A DNA stretch of 37,500 nt from an uncultured Akkermansia sp. Its GTDB lineage: Bacteria > Verrucomicrobiota > Verrucomicrobiia > Verrucomicrobiales > Akkermansiaceae. Position 1 is the first letter of the stretch. Every line of letters begins with the position of its first letter. The stretch is from assembly GCA_947628035.1 (NCBI GenBank), contig CANQYL010000009.1, forward strand, positions 1-37,500, read 5' to 3'. Made by a program: the position numbers and the translations under genes. Below, in pieces: positions 27,111 to 34,693 of the stretch. The notes under the pieces are model-generated. The model was given only the letters and a program-made list of their open reading frames with translations. It did no database searches and was not told the origin of the DNA.

Positions 27111-27183
27111 AAATTCCGCTGCGCTCTCGCTCCGCATAACCCGCGCGTAGCGCGCGAACTTCCTACATCGTCCATCGTAAATA
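27111..27183. repeat. Composite intergenic repeat, copy 3 (stem-loop block + heptamers)
   Basis: Read on the minus strand: heptamers (ATTTACG ATGGACG ATGTAGG), then GAAGTTCGCGCGCTACGCGCGGGTTATGCGG..., closing with GCGGAATTTTG. It lies between the acnA stop hairpin and the small RNA promoter. It lacks the spacer block seen in copies 1, 2 and 4. Confidence 0.85.
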
Positions 27184-27206
27184 AGCGGCGTTAGCAATAA
27201 CGCCGC
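27183..27206 (-). terminator. Stop-codon-overlapping hairpin of acnA followed by TTATTTACG
   Basis: GCGGCGTTA (27185-27193) and TAACGCCGC (27198-27206) form a perfect 9-bp stem with a 4-base loop. The acnA stop codon (27193-27191) lies within the stem. On the minus strand it is followed by TTATTTACGATGG, that is, a heptamer instead of a plain T-tract. The same layout is seen at the end of ispH. Confidence 0.7.
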
Positions 27207-29914
27207 AGGACGTAGGGGAGAATGCCTCCCGCGCGGAAGTATTCAATCTCGATGGGGGTGTCCAGCCGCACGATGAGGGGAACGGAGAAGGGCGCCCCTT
27301 GGGCGGGATGAACCTCCAGCACAGCTTCCGCGTGGGGCAGGAGACCGTTGTGCAGTCCACGGATGTTGAAGGTAGCGTCCCTGAGGTCGCACACCCGTTC
27401 GTAGTCCGCGGGGTCGGCAAAGACGAGAGGAAGCACCCCCATGCCGATGAGGTTGGAGCGGTGGATGCGTTCGAAGCTTTTGACGACGACGGCGCGCACC
27501 CCGAGGAGCGAGGTGCCTTTGGCGGCCCAGTCGCGGCTGGAGCCCATGCCGTAGTCGGAGCCTCCGATGATGATGGTGGGGATACCCTCGGCTCTGTATG
27601 CCATGCCGGCATCAAAGATGAAGGTTGCTTTCCCGTGGGGAACGTCGCCAAGCTCCACGTCGGGTCGTCGGACGTCGGAGGCGCCGAAGTAGAGGGTGTA
27701 CCCGCCCTCGATGCCGGGAACCATGCGGTTCTTGATGCGGACGTTGGCAAAGGTGCCGCGTACCATGACCTCGTCGTTACCGCGTCGGGATCCGTACGTG
27801 TTGAAGTCGGATTTTTGCACGCCTCGTTCGGCGAGGAAGAGCCCGGCGGGACCCGTCGGTTTGATGGCGCCGGCCGGTGAGATGTGGTCGGTTGTCACGC
27901 TGTCGCCGAAGATGCCGAGAGCGCGTGCATTCATGATGTCCCGCAGATCGAGTTTTTCGCCCGTGTAGGAGTCAAAAAATGGGGGACGATGAATGTAGGT
28001 GGAGTCCGCGTTCCACGAGAATGTTGCCCCTCCGGGCGCCGATACCCGCGTCCATTCCGCCACGCTTTCAGCGTAGCACGCGCTGTATTCTTCCGGAGTG
28101 CAGACCTTGGCCTGGGCGGCTGTCAGCTCCTCGGGGGTCGGCCAGAGGTCGCGCAGGTACACATCCCGCCCGTCCTCGGTCCGCGCCAGTGCTTCGTTCT
28201 CCATGTCGACATCCACTCTGCCGGCGAGGGCGAAGGCCACAACGAGAGGGGGCGACATGAGAAAATTAGCCTTCACATGCGGATGAATGCGCGCCTCAAA
28301 GTTGCGGTTTCCCGACAGGACGGAGCAGGAGACCAGCCCGTTCTCCACCACGGCTTCCTCGAGCGTCTCGTGCAAGGGACCGGAATTGCCGATGCACGTG
28401 GTGCAGCCGTAGCCGACGATGGAGAAGCCGATGGCGTCCAGCGAGTCCATCAAGTCATTGTTGGCAAAGGAGATTGCCGCCGCTCGGGAGCCGGGCGCCA
28501 TGCTGGTCTTGACGTGAGGAGGCACGCGCAACCCGAGCTGAGCCGCTTTCTTCGCGACCAGTCCCGCGGCGAGCATGAGGCTTTCGTTGCTCGTGTTGGT
28601 GCAGCTGGTGATGGCCGCCACAAGGATGGAGCCGTCCGAGAGTTCGACCTCGTGACGGGAGGAGGCCTCCGGATTTCCGGCGTCGCCTTGCATGGTGACG
28701 CGGATCGGTGCGGTGGGGACGTCCTTGCCGTAGATGTCTTTGCAGATGCGGTCGCGGAAGGTGGTCTGCAGTTGCTTCAGCGGGATGAGCTCCTGAGGCT
28801 TGCGCGGACCCGCTACGGCGGGTTCCACGGTGGAGAGGTCCAGATGCAGCTCCTCGCTGTAATCGATGTCCCCCGGCATGGGCATCCCGAAAATTCCTTG
28901 GGCTCGGTAGTAGGAACGATAGGTTTCCACGTGTTCCCGGGAGCGCCCCGTGGACAGAAGATAGCCGGTCGAGGTTTCATCCGGTGGGAAGAATCCCATC
29001 GTCGCGCCGTACTCGGGAGCCATGTTGGCGACCGTGGCGCGGTCCGGCAGGGAAAGCGCCGCCGCCCCCTCGCCGAAGAATTCGACAAATTTGCCCACGA
29101 CTCCGTGTTGCCGCAGCATCTGCGTGATCCGGAGAGCCAGATCGGTAGCGGTGACCCCGGGTTGCAAGCGCCCGGAGAGGTGCACGCCCACGACCTGCGG
29201 CGCGAGGAACGTGATCGGCTGCCCCAGCATTCCGGCCTCCGCCTCAATGCCGCCGACTCCCCAGGCGACAATTCCCAACCCGTTGATCATCGTCGTGTGG
29301 GAATCCGTGCCGACGAGGCTGTCGGGGAAGAAGAGGTCATCCCTTTGCATGACACCGCGAGCGAGACGTTCGAGGTTCACCTGGTGAACGATGCCGGTCG
29401 AGGGGGGGACAACGCTGAAGGAGCTGAAGGCTTGTTGCCCCCATTTGAGGAATTCGTAGCGTTCGGCATTGCGTTCAAATTCACGCTTCAGATTTTTAGC
29501 GTACGCTTCCGGGAAGCCCGCCCAGTCCACTTGAACGGAGTGGTCCACCACGAGGTCAACCGGCACCAACGGCTCCATCCTCCCCGCATCCTTTCCACGC
29601 GCTTTCACCGCGTCCCTCATGGACGCCAAATCAACCAGCAACGGCACCCCCGTCAGATCCTGCAGGATGATGCGCGCCACGGTGAAGGGAATTTCAAAGT
29701 TCGCTTGCTTGGTCGGCTCCCAAGAGGCGAGGTTGTGCACGTCCTGCTCGCGCACGCGTACCCCGTCGCAGTTGCGTAGCACGCTCTCAAGCACGATGCG
29801 CAGGCTCACGGGCATACGAGATATCCCCGGATGCCCCTCTGCTGCCAGCGCCGCCAATGAGTAGTATTTCCCCTCGGCGCCATCTCCCTTCCTGAATGTG
29901 CGTAAGGTGTCCAT
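27191..29914 (-). CDS. acnA: Aconitate hydratase A (aconitase, 907 aa)
   Basis: Interconverts citrate and isocitrate in the TCA cycle through a [4Fe-4S] cluster; cytoplasmic. The cluster ligands are visible as Cys438 (ITSCTNTSN) and Cys504/Cys507 (YGCTTCIGNSG). They match the positions known for the AcnA/IRP1 family, whose bacterial members run near 890-900 residues. The C-terminal swivel domain carries GDSVTTDHISPAGAI and GGSDYGMGSSRDWAAKG. The ORF track extends the frame to 30166, but the extra N-terminus is translated repeat DNA (SSIVHRPSSIVH). MDTLRTFRKGDG at 29914 fits the family N-terminus. A promoter-like TTGCAA-16-TATACT lies so close that the leader would be only about 13 nt. No Shine-Dalgarno motif is seen. 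Confidence 0.96.
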   Translation of the reverse strand: MDTLRTFRKGDGAEGKYYSLAALAAEGHPGISRMPVSLRIVLESVLRNCDGVRVREQDVHNLASWEPTKQANFEIPFTVARIILQDLTGVPLLVDLASMRDAVKARGKDAGRMEPLVPVDLVVDHSVQVDWAGFPEAYAKNLKREFERNAERYEFLKWGQQAFSSFSVVPPSTGIVHQVNLERLARGVMQRDDLFFPDSLVGTDSHTTMINGLGIVAWGVGGIEAEAGMLGQPITFLAPQVVGVHLSGRLQPGVTATDLALRITQMLRQHGVVGKFVEFFGEGAAALSLPDRATVANMAPEYGATMGFFPPDETSTGYLLSTGRSREHVETYRSYYRAQGIFGMPMPGDIDYSEELHLDLSTVEPAVAGPRKPQELIPLKQLQTTFRDRICKDIYGKDVPTAPIRVTMQGDAGNPEASSRHEVELSDGSILVAAITSCTNTSNESLMLAAGLVAKKAAQLGLRVPPHVKTSMAPGSRAAAISFANNDLMDSLDAIGFSIVGYGCTTCIGNSGPLHETLEEAVVENGLVSCSVLSGNRNFEARIHPHVKANFLMSPPLVVAFALAGRVDVDMENEALARTEDGRDVYLRDLWPTPEELTAAQAKVCTPEEYSACYAESVAEWTRVSAPGGATFSWNADSTYIHRPPFFDSYTGEKLDLRDIMNARALGIFGDSVTTDHISPAGAIKPTGPAGLFLAERGVQKSDFNTYGSRRGNDEVMVRGTFANVRIKNRMVPGIEGGYTLYFGASDVRRPDVELGDVPHGKATFIFDAGMAYRAEGIPTIIIGGSDYGMGSSRDWAAKGTSLLGVRAVVVKSFERIHRSNLIGMGVLPLVFADPADYERVCDLRDATFNIRGLHNGLLPHAEAVLEVHPAQGAPFSVPLIVRLDTPIEIEYFRAGGILPYVLRRYC

Positions 29915-29933
29915 AATTACTGAGTCCGCGCGA

Positions 29934-29961
29934 AGTATACACATATCCCCCACGATTGCAA
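29934..29961 (-). promoter_or_regulatory. Putative acnA promoter
   Basis: Minus-strand TTGCAA (29961-29956), 16-bp spacer, TATACT (29939-29934). The predicted start is near 29927, leaving about 13 nt before the ATG. That is short enough for a nearly leaderless mRNA. Confidence 0.5.
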
Positions 29962-29970
29962 GAAGAAAAT

Positions 29971-30207
29971 CCGCTCCGCACTCCTTCGCACCGCGCGTGT
30001 AGCGCGCTGCATCCAAATCGTCAATCAAGACATGGACGATGGACGATGGACGATGGACGATGGACGATGGAAGCAAAGCCGACACGATGGCATGGCGAAA
30101 CTCCGGCCGCTTTCGAATCAACAACCCGCATCGTTTCAAAAATTCCGCTGCGCTCCCGCTCCGCATAAACCGCGCGTAGCGCGCGAATTTCTCAAATCGT
30201 AAATCGT
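29971..30207. repeat. Composite intergenic repeat, copy 4 (most complete, with an extra half copy)
   Basis: Read on the minus strand from ispH: (ATTTACG) heptamers at 30192-30211, a stem-loop block with CGCGCGctaCGCGCG (about 30137-30190), a spacer block with CCGGAGTTTCGCCATGCC (30071-30136), then a clean array. The array is five ATGGACG units plus ATGG on the plus strand (30032-30070). A link TCTTGATTGACGATTTG joins a partial second stem-loop block at 29971-30010. The order is the same as in copies 1-2 and 5. Confidence 0.9.
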
Positions 30208-30241
30208 AAATAGCCGGAAAGGCAGGCCTTGCCGGCTATTT
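30208..30241 (-). terminator. Stop-codon-overlapping hairpin of ispH followed by CTATTTACGATTTACG
   Basis: AAATAGCCGG and CCGGCTATTT pair at the base of a long stem with internal AGGC/GCCT pairing. The right arm reaches into the ispH TAA (30242-30240). On the minus strand the stem runs straight into TTTACGATTTACGATTTG heptamers. It probably acts as the ispH terminator, with the heptamer tail replacing a pure U-tract. Confidence 0.7.
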
Positions 30242-31457
30242 ACGAGGGCTGAGAGGAAGGGAAGAACTGTTCCAGCGTTGTTTGTCGCAGGGAGGCGAGG
30301 CGCCGGATGACTCCTTCAACGATGTTGTTGGGACAGGATGCGCCGGCCGTGATGCCTATACGCCACGTGCGTTGAAGGTCCGCAGCAAAGTCCGGCAGGG
30401 ACATGAGCTGCTCGCTCTTGGTCTTCCAATCAAAGGCGCGAACCCGTTGCAGACTCTCCAGACAGGAAGCGTCACGCACAAAGAAAGTCGGCAGACGGCT
30501 CGCAGAAATATGCGCGAGGTGGGAGGTATTGGAGCTGTTGTATCCGCCGATGATGAACATGGTGTCCGGCATAGTCTCGAGCAGGTCGAACAGAGCCTGC
30601 TGTCGATCTTGGGTTGCGCCGCAGATGGTATCGTAGGCATGGAAACGCGAGTCGTCTCCATCGCGCTGCCGCACGGCTTCTCTGAGCATCTGTTGCAGTT
30701 GTGCTGTTTCCCCCTTCAGCATGGTGGTCTGATTAGCCATGCCTATCTCGTTCAGATCCGTGTCCGGATCAAAACCGGCGGAGTGACAGCCATCGAAATG
30801 AGTGAGGAATTGCCCCCTGTCTCCGCCGTGGCGGATGTAGTCCGCCAGCAGCTCGGCATCAGACTTGTTGTATATGATGAGGAAACGACCGCGACCGTCC
30901 TCACCGAGGGAATGCGAAGCTGTGGCCATGCTCTCCTCATGGTGAACCTTGCCGTGGATGATGCTGGTGATGCCGCGCTGAGCGTAGGAACGCACCCGCT
31001 GCCACACCTTCACCACGTTGCCGCACGTGCTGTCCACCAGCTGCACGCCGCGCTCTTCAAGCATCTTACGCAACTTCAGGGAGATGCCGAAGGCGGGGAT
31101 GATGACGACATCCTCGGCGGTGAGGTGTTCATAGCCCTTGCCGTCGGTATTCCACGGCAGATGGAGCAAGCCCAGCGCATCCAAGCGCGCATTCACCTCC
31201 GGGTTGTGGATAATTTCGCCGATGAGCCAGACGCGCTTTCCCTTCATCACGTGGCAGGTGGCATACGCTATCTCGATGGCGCGCTGAACTCCGTCGCAAA
31301 ATCCGAACGCCTCCGCAAGCCGTATCTCCAAACCGGGCACGCGCAACACGTTTCCCGCCATGCGTATCTCATCAATGAGCTTGCTCCCGTAACGACGCAC
31401 CTCTTCCTGCACCAGCGGCAGTACTTCTTTCCGCCTTACATTGATGCTGCGTGCCAT
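30240..31457 (-). CDS. ispH: 4-hydroxy-3-methylbut-2-enyl diphosphate reductase (IspH, 405 aa)
   Basis: Last step of the MEP pathway: reduces HMBPP to IPP and DMAPP using a [4Fe-4S] cluster; cytoplasmic. The three cluster cysteines are visible: Cys54 (FGFCDGVQRA), Cys145 (DSTCGNVVK) and Cys279 (TICGATQDR). NSSNTSHLA and GITAGASCPNN substrate-binding segments are also present. At 405 residues it is of the long type seen in cyanobacteria-like IspH rather than the about 316-residue enterobacterial form. The ORF track begins inside tRNA-Leu. MARSINVRRKEV at 31457 is preferred and has AAGGGG eight bases upstream, the clearest ribosome site in the window. It lies 20 bp after tRNA-Leu with no terminator between, so co-transcription is likely. 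Confidence 0.96.
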   Translation of the reverse strand: MARSINVRRKEVLPLVQEEVRRYGSKLIDEIRMAGNVLRVPGLEIRLAEAFGFCDGVQRAIEIAYATCHVMKGKRVWLIGEIIHNPEVNARLDALGLLHLPWNTDGKGYEHLTAEDVVIIPAFGISLKLRKMLEERGVQLVDSTCGNVVKVWQRVRSYAQRGITSIIHGKVHHEESMATASHSLGEDGRGRFLIIYNKSDAELLADYIRHGGDRGQFLTHFDGCHSAGFDPDTDLNEIGMANQTTMLKGETAQLQQMLREAVRQRDGDDSRFHAYDTICGATQDRQQALFDLLETMPDTMFIIGGYNSSNTSHLAHISASRLPTFFVRDASCLESLQRVRAFDWKTKSEQLMSLPDFAADLQRTWRIGITAGASCPNNIVEGVIRRLASLRQTTLEQFFPSSQPS

Positions 31458-31477
31458 AGTGAAAACCCCTTCCGCGA

Positions 31478-31557
31478 TACCGGCTGTGGGACTCGAACCC
31501 ACACTCGTTAGAACTCGATTTTGAGTCGAGCGCGTCTACCAATTCCGCCAAGCCGGC
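31478..31557 (-). tRNA. tRNA-Leu (anticodon CAA)
   Basis: Cloverleaf on the minus strand: acceptor GCCGGCT / AGCCGGT with discriminator A, D-arm with GGTAGA, and an anticodon stem CTCGA / TCGAG enclosing CTCAAAA (anticodon CAA). A longer variable arm TTCTAACGAGT and a T-arm GTGGG-TTCGAGT-CCCAC complete it. The long variable arm and CAA anticodon give Leu. CCA is not encoded. The ORF-track protein ending ...FESHSRYRG is the usual tRNA-Leu shadow. Confidence 0.97.
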
Positions 31558-31570
31558 AAGGAATGCGCTG

Positions 31571-31599
31571 ATTAAACCACAGAGAACCCCATGTGTCAA
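31571..31599 (-). promoter_or_regulatory. Promoter of tRNA-Leu and probably ispH
   Basis: Minus-strand TTGACA (31599-31594), 17-bp spacer, TTTAAT (31576-31571). It sits 13 bp upstream of the mature tRNA 5' end. This is one of the best sigma-70-like matches in the window. Confidence 0.7.
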
Positions 31600-31700
31600 G
31601 TCACTTCTTTATTCGATCAATGTTAGCACACATCCGTCCCAAGAAAAAGCGATGCCCAATAGGTATTTAATGGCGGATAATGTGGCATAACCCGTTGATT

Positions 31701-31754
31701 ATGTACGAAGGACGAAGGACGATGGACGATGGACGGTGGACGATGGACGATGTG
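31701..31754. repeat. Heptamer array, seven units
   Basis: ATGTACG, AAGGACG, AAGGACG, ATGGACG, ATGGACG, GTGGACG, ATGGACG, then ATGTG. The array stands alone here, without the stem-loop block. It lies between the divergent tRNA-Leu/ispH and plsX promoters. The rest of 31600-31920 contains no gene I can support. Confidence 0.9.
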
Positions 31755-31925
31755 AATAAACGCGTTGGGGAATGGGTTGAATGAGTCCGGAGAAAATTTT
31801 CTTGGGACACGTGTGATGTTAGCAAGACGGCAAACCATTGACGATTCAGCAAGGCGGTCGACGGTCCCGGTGGAGCGGCGCTGAGTCAAAGCCGTGAAAT
31901 CCGGTATGGCGTAATTTCTTTTGGA

Positions 31926-31953
31926 TTGACATCGACGCTGGTTGTGGTAGAGT
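31926..31953 (+). promoter_or_regulatory. Putative plsX promoter
   Basis: TTGACA (31926-31931), 16-bp spacer, TAGAGT (31948-31953), with TGG directly before the -10 giving an extended -10-like TGN. The predicted start near 31960 leaves about 23 nt before the ATG. The ORF track places the plsX start inside this promoter, which argues against that start. Confidence 0.6.
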
Positions 31954-31982
31954 ACGCTCAAATAAGAAACAGCCTGCCTTTT

Positions 31983-33023
31983 ATGAAACTAGCGTTGGAT
32001 GCAATGGGCGGCGACAACGCCCCTCAGATCAATATCGACGGAGCGAAACTCGTGCTGAGCAGGCTGAAGCGTCTGGACGCGCTCTTCATGGTGGGCGATG
32101 AAACGATACTGCGCAAGGCGTGCGATGCGGCAGGGATAGGCTCCGACAGCAGGCTGCAGATTGTCCATGCCCCGGATGTGGTCTCCATGGAGGAGAGCGG
32201 TCTCACCGCCGTGCGACAAAAGAAAAATTCCTCCATGAGTCTCGCCGTTGATCTCGTGAAGAACGGCGACTGCGATGCCGTGATCTCCGCCGGCAACACG
32301 GGTGCGGCTGTCGCCGCGAGCACCATCAAACTCCGTCTCCTGGAGGGAGTGGAACGCGCCGGCATCGTCTCTCCCATGCCCAGCGTGCACGGCTACGTGC
32401 TGGTGAGCGACACCGGAGCCAACCCCGACGCCAAGCCGAGCCACTTGGTGGGGTATGCCGTGATGTCCGCCATGATGGCTCGCTACATTTACGACCGGCC
32501 CATGCCGAACGTAGCGGTCATGAGCAACGGCACCGAAGACTGCAAAGGCAGCGAGTTTTCCAAGGAAGCCCACCACCTGCTTCAATCGCTCGACGAGCAG
32601 CATCTGCTCCCCTTCAACTACACCGGCAATTGCGAGGGACACGACCTTTTTGAGACCGAGTTGGACGTTGCGCTCACCGATGGCTTTACGGGCAACATCC
32701 TGCTCAAGAGTGTGGAAGCCACCGCCAAGGCCTTTTCTCACTGGCTCAAGGCGGGCATCAAGAAGAGTCCCATGGCCATGCTGGGAGCCCTCGCCATGCG
32801 GCACGTTTTCCGCGACATCGCCACCAGCATGAGCGCCGACAGCGTCGGAGGCTGCCCCCTCATGGGCGTCAACGGCGTCTCCATCATCGCTCATGGCTCC
32901 GCCAACGCCACCGCCATCTTCAACGCCTGCCGCATGGCCGACGGTATGCTCCGCCACAGCGTGAACGACCGCATCGTCGAGTCACTCGCCAAAATCAATC
33001 CCTCCCTGCACGCCAACGGCTGA
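31983..33023 (+). CDS. plsX: Phosphate acyltransferase PlsX (346 aa)
   Basis: Converts acyl-ACP to acyl-phosphate, the acyl donor for PlsY in phospholipid synthesis; a peripheral membrane/cytoplasmic enzyme. The family N-terminal signature LALDAMGGDNAP is at residues 3-14 and the conserved SAGNTGA follows near residue 105. The length is typical for PlsX (about 330-350). The start at 31983 (MKLALDAMGG) is preferred over the ORF-track start at 31926 because it matches the family and lies downstream of the promoter. The usual neighbours rpmF and fabH are not present here. No clear Shine-Dalgarno sequence is visible. Confidence 0.95.
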   Translation: MKLALDAMGGDNAPQINIDGAKLVLSRLKRLDALFMVGDETILRKACDAAGIGSDSRLQIVHAPDVVSMEESGLTAVRQKKNSSMSLAVDLVKNGDCDAVISAGNTGAAVAASTIKLRLLEGVERAGIVSPMPSVHGYVLVSDTGANPDAKPSHLVGYAVMSAMMARYIYDRPMPNVAVMSNGTEDCKGSEFSKEAHHLLQSLDEQHLLPFNYTGNCEGHDLFETELDVALTDGFTGNILLKSVEATAKAFSHWLKAGIKKSPMAMLGALAMRHVFRDIATSMSADSVGGCPLMGVNGVSIIAHGSANATAIFNACRMADGMLRHSVNDRIVESLAKINPSLHANG

Positions 33024-33039
33024 TGGAGTTTTCCCTCAC

Positions 33040-33228
33040 CTCCGCATATCCCGCGCCTCCGGCGCGCTAAAATCAAATCGTAAATCGTACATCGAAAATC
33101 GTCAATAGGCGCCGTCAGGCGCCCCCGCCCCATGCTCCATTCTTCCCGCTACGCATCCGCTCCGCATATCCCGCGCGCATGCGCGCTAAAATCTCCATCG
33201 TCCATCGTCCATCGTCCATCGTCCATCA
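33040..33228. repeat. Composite intergenic repeat, copy 5 (inverted, two stem-loop blocks) with closing heptamer array
   Basis: Plus-strand order: CTCCGCATATCCCGCGCCtccGGCGCGCTAAAATC, AAATCGT-type heptamers (33074-33103), hairpin GGCGCC-gtca-GGCGCC (33108-33123), then a second block CTCCGCATATCCCGCGCGcatGCGCGCTAAAATC. Five TCCATCG units (33194-33228) close it. The two blocks share flanks but have different small stems. The array ends five bases before the GTG start of the deiminase gene. Confidence 0.88.
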
Positions 33229-33233
33229 TAGAT

Positions 33234-34280
33234 GTGCCCGAGGACCCCGTTTCCGGGACCGACCTGCGGTGGCCGGCTGAGTGGGAACCCGTCGAAGCAA
33301 TTTGGCTCTCCTGGCCTCACCGAGCCGACCTCTGGGACGGTTCTCTGCGCGATCTGGAGGAGCGGTTCGTAGCCCTCGCTCGCGAAATCTCACCTCACGC
33401 CGAGGTGCGAATCAACGCCGACGCCTCCCTGCATCCGCACCTTTCTTCCCTCCTGCAGGACGTGCGCTGCCGGCTCTACAACCATCCGACGAATGACGTC
33501 TGGTGCCGCGACCACGGCGCCATCTTTGTGCGCCGAAATGACGGCGGGCTGCAAGTGGCGGACTGGCAATTCAATGCTTGGGGCGGACAATTCCCACCCT
33601 GGGAGCTCGACAACGCCATCCCACGGCGCATGGCCGAAAGTCTCGCTCTCCCGCGTCAGGAGAGCTCTCTGGTTCTGGAGGGCGGCGCCATTGAGGGCAA
33701 CGGCGAGGGGCTGTTGCTCACGACGGAAGCTGTCCTGCTCAACCCGAACCGCAACCCGGACGCTACCAAACAAGCTGTCGAGGCTGAACTGCTGCGCATG
33801 ATGGGCACCACGCACGTCTTCTGGCTCGACTCAGGCATCGAGGGGGACGACACCGGCGGGCATATCGACGACATGGTTCGCTTTGTGCGGTCGGATGCAG
33901 CCGTTGCCGTCACGGAAACCAACCCGCACAGTCCCCACTACTTCGCCCTCGCCGAAAATCATGAACGCCTTGAGGATCTCCGCACCCCTTCCCGGAGCTC
34001 TGTAGAAATCATCCCTCTTCCCATGCCGGATCCCCTCATCCGCCGCGATTGGCGTCTTGAGCAACTTCCCGCCAGCTACGCCAATTTTCTCATCTGCAAC
34101 AACCTCGTCCTCGTCCCCACGTTTGACCAACCTAAAAACGACGACCGCGCACTCGGCATTCTGCGCGAATGCTTCCCGCACCACCAGGTTCGAGGCTTCG
34201 ACGCCCGTCTCCTCCTCATCGAAGGAGGAGCCATTCACTGCGTCACCCAGCAGCAACCCGCGCTTGTAAACGAGACGTGA
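33234..34280 (+). CDS. aguA: Agmatine deiminase (348 aa)
   Basis: Hydrolyses agmatine to N-carbamoylputrescine and ammonia in putrescine synthesis; peptidylarginine deiminase fold, cytoplasmic. Visible family motifs are LRWPAEWEP near the N-terminus, NDVWCRDHGAIFV, LEGGAIEGNGEG...LLNPNRNP, GDDTGGHIDDM (catalytic His/Asp region) and GGAIHCVTQQQP with the catalytic Cys at about residue 335. The ORF track starts at 33132, but residues 1-33 of that frame are translated repeat DNA (PSSIVHRPSS). GTG at 33234 is the first codon after the heptamer array and leaves six residues before the conserved domain. No ribosome site or promoter is visible upstream, so the start and expression are uncertain. The partner N-carbamoylputrescine amidase is not in the window. 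Confidence 0.9.
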   Translation: MPEDPVSGTDLRWPAEWEPVEAIWLSWPHRADLWDGSLRDLEERFVALAREISPHAEVRINADASLHPHLSSLLQDVRCRLYNHPTNDVWCRDHGAIFVRRNDGGLQVADWQFNAWGGQFPPWELDNAIPRRMAESLALPRQESSLVLEGGAIEGNGEGLLLTTEAVLLNPNRNPDATKQAVEAELLRMMGTTHVFWLDSGIEGDDTGGHIDDMVRFVRSDAAVAVTETNPHSPHYFALAENHERLEDLRTPSRSSVEIIPLPMPDPLIRRDWRLEQLPASYANFLICNNLVLVPTFDQPKNDDRALGILRECFPHHQVRGFDARLLLIEGGAIHCVTQQQPALVNET

Positions 34281-34310
34281 CGGAAGCAGGTGCCCGCAAG
34301 ACGGCAATTC

Positions 34311-34497
34311 ATGGACGATAGAGCCAAGGGAGCGGGAGGGAGACCGGCATACGATTCACTGCTGATTCTAAAAATGCTCATATTGCAAAAGCTCTACAAC
34401 CTATCGGATGAGCAGGTAGAGTGCCAGTGCAAGGATCGCTTGACATTCCAAGATTCTTGGGGTTGGCGCTGGGTGACGCAATACCGGATGCCATGAC
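34311..34497 (+). pseudogene. IS5-type transposase remnant (frameshifted and truncated)
   Basis: The frame starting at 34311 reads GAGGRPAYDSLLILKMLILQ and LYNLSDEQVECQCKDRLTFQ, which matches the N-terminal DUF772 region of IS5-family transposases. At about 34451 the match continues in another frame as RFLGLALGDAIPDAMT, as if one base had been lost. The similarity ends near 34497, long before the catalytic DDE residues. No inverted repeats or target duplications were found, so only a fragment survives between aguA and the tRNA-Gly terminator. Confidence 0.82.
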
Positions 34498-34512
34498 GAG
34501 GGTTGACCCAAT

Positions 34513-34541
34513 AAAAAAGACCATGTTCGATGAACATGGTC
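34513..34541 (-). terminator. Terminator of tRNA-Gly
   Basis: On the minus strand GACCATGTTC-atc-GAACATGGTC forms a perfect 10-bp stem followed by TTTTTT. It starts 14 bases after the tRNA 3' end. Confidence 0.88.
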
Positions 34542-34554
34542 GGAGGGGAAGGAA

Positions 34555-34626
34555 AGCGGATGATGGGACTCGAACCCACGACATCAACCTTGGCAAGGTT
34601 GCGCTCTACCACTGAGCTACATCCGC
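34555..34626 (-). tRNA. tRNA-Gly (anticodon GCC)
   Basis: Minus-strand cloverleaf: acceptor GCGGATG / CATCCGC with discriminator T, D-arm GCTC-AGTGGTA-GAGC, anticodon stem CAACC / GGTTG with loop TTGCCAA (anticodon GCC), and T-arm GTGGG-TTCGAGT-CCCAT with one wobble pair. CCA is not encoded. Confidence 0.97.
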
Positions 34627-34664
34627 GCTACATCGATCCGTCGAGCGGAAAGAGTTGCGGGGCG

Positions 34665-34693
34665 ATTATACGGATATTGAGAGCAGGAAGCAA
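34665..34693 (-). promoter_or_regulatory. Promoter of tRNA-Gly
   Basis: Minus-strand TTGCTT (34693-34688), 17-bp spacer, TATAAT (34670-34665). It lies about 39 bp upstream of the tRNA 5' end. Confidence 0.65.

Noticed and set aside
27884-29779. 631-residue plus-strand ORF antisense to acnA
   Set aside because: The minus strand encodes an unmistakable aconitase with all cluster cysteines; the antisense product is low-complexity Arg/Gly/His-rich sequence.
25126-30168. Small ORFs sharing peptides such as HGETPAAFESTTRIVSKI in several intergenic regions
   Set aside because: They are translations of the composite repeat. The frame is broken or stopped in other copies (for example after HGETPAAF in copy 1), so no conserved small protein is supported.
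30282-31511. 409-residue plus-strand ORF antisense to ispH
   Set aside because: It is a shadow of IspH and reads into the tRNA-Leu gene (ending TRTHTR), a common artefact.
31623-31961. 112-residue minus-strand ORF between tRNA-Leu and plsX
   Set aside because: Its middle is translated heptamer array (VHRPPSIVHRPSS), it overlaps the plsX promoter, and no family is recognisable.
31822-34307. 12-bp word GCAAGACGGCAA shared by 31822-31833 and 34296-34307
   Set aside because: No longer similarity around it. One short shared word over 37 kb is not enough to claim an insertion footprint.
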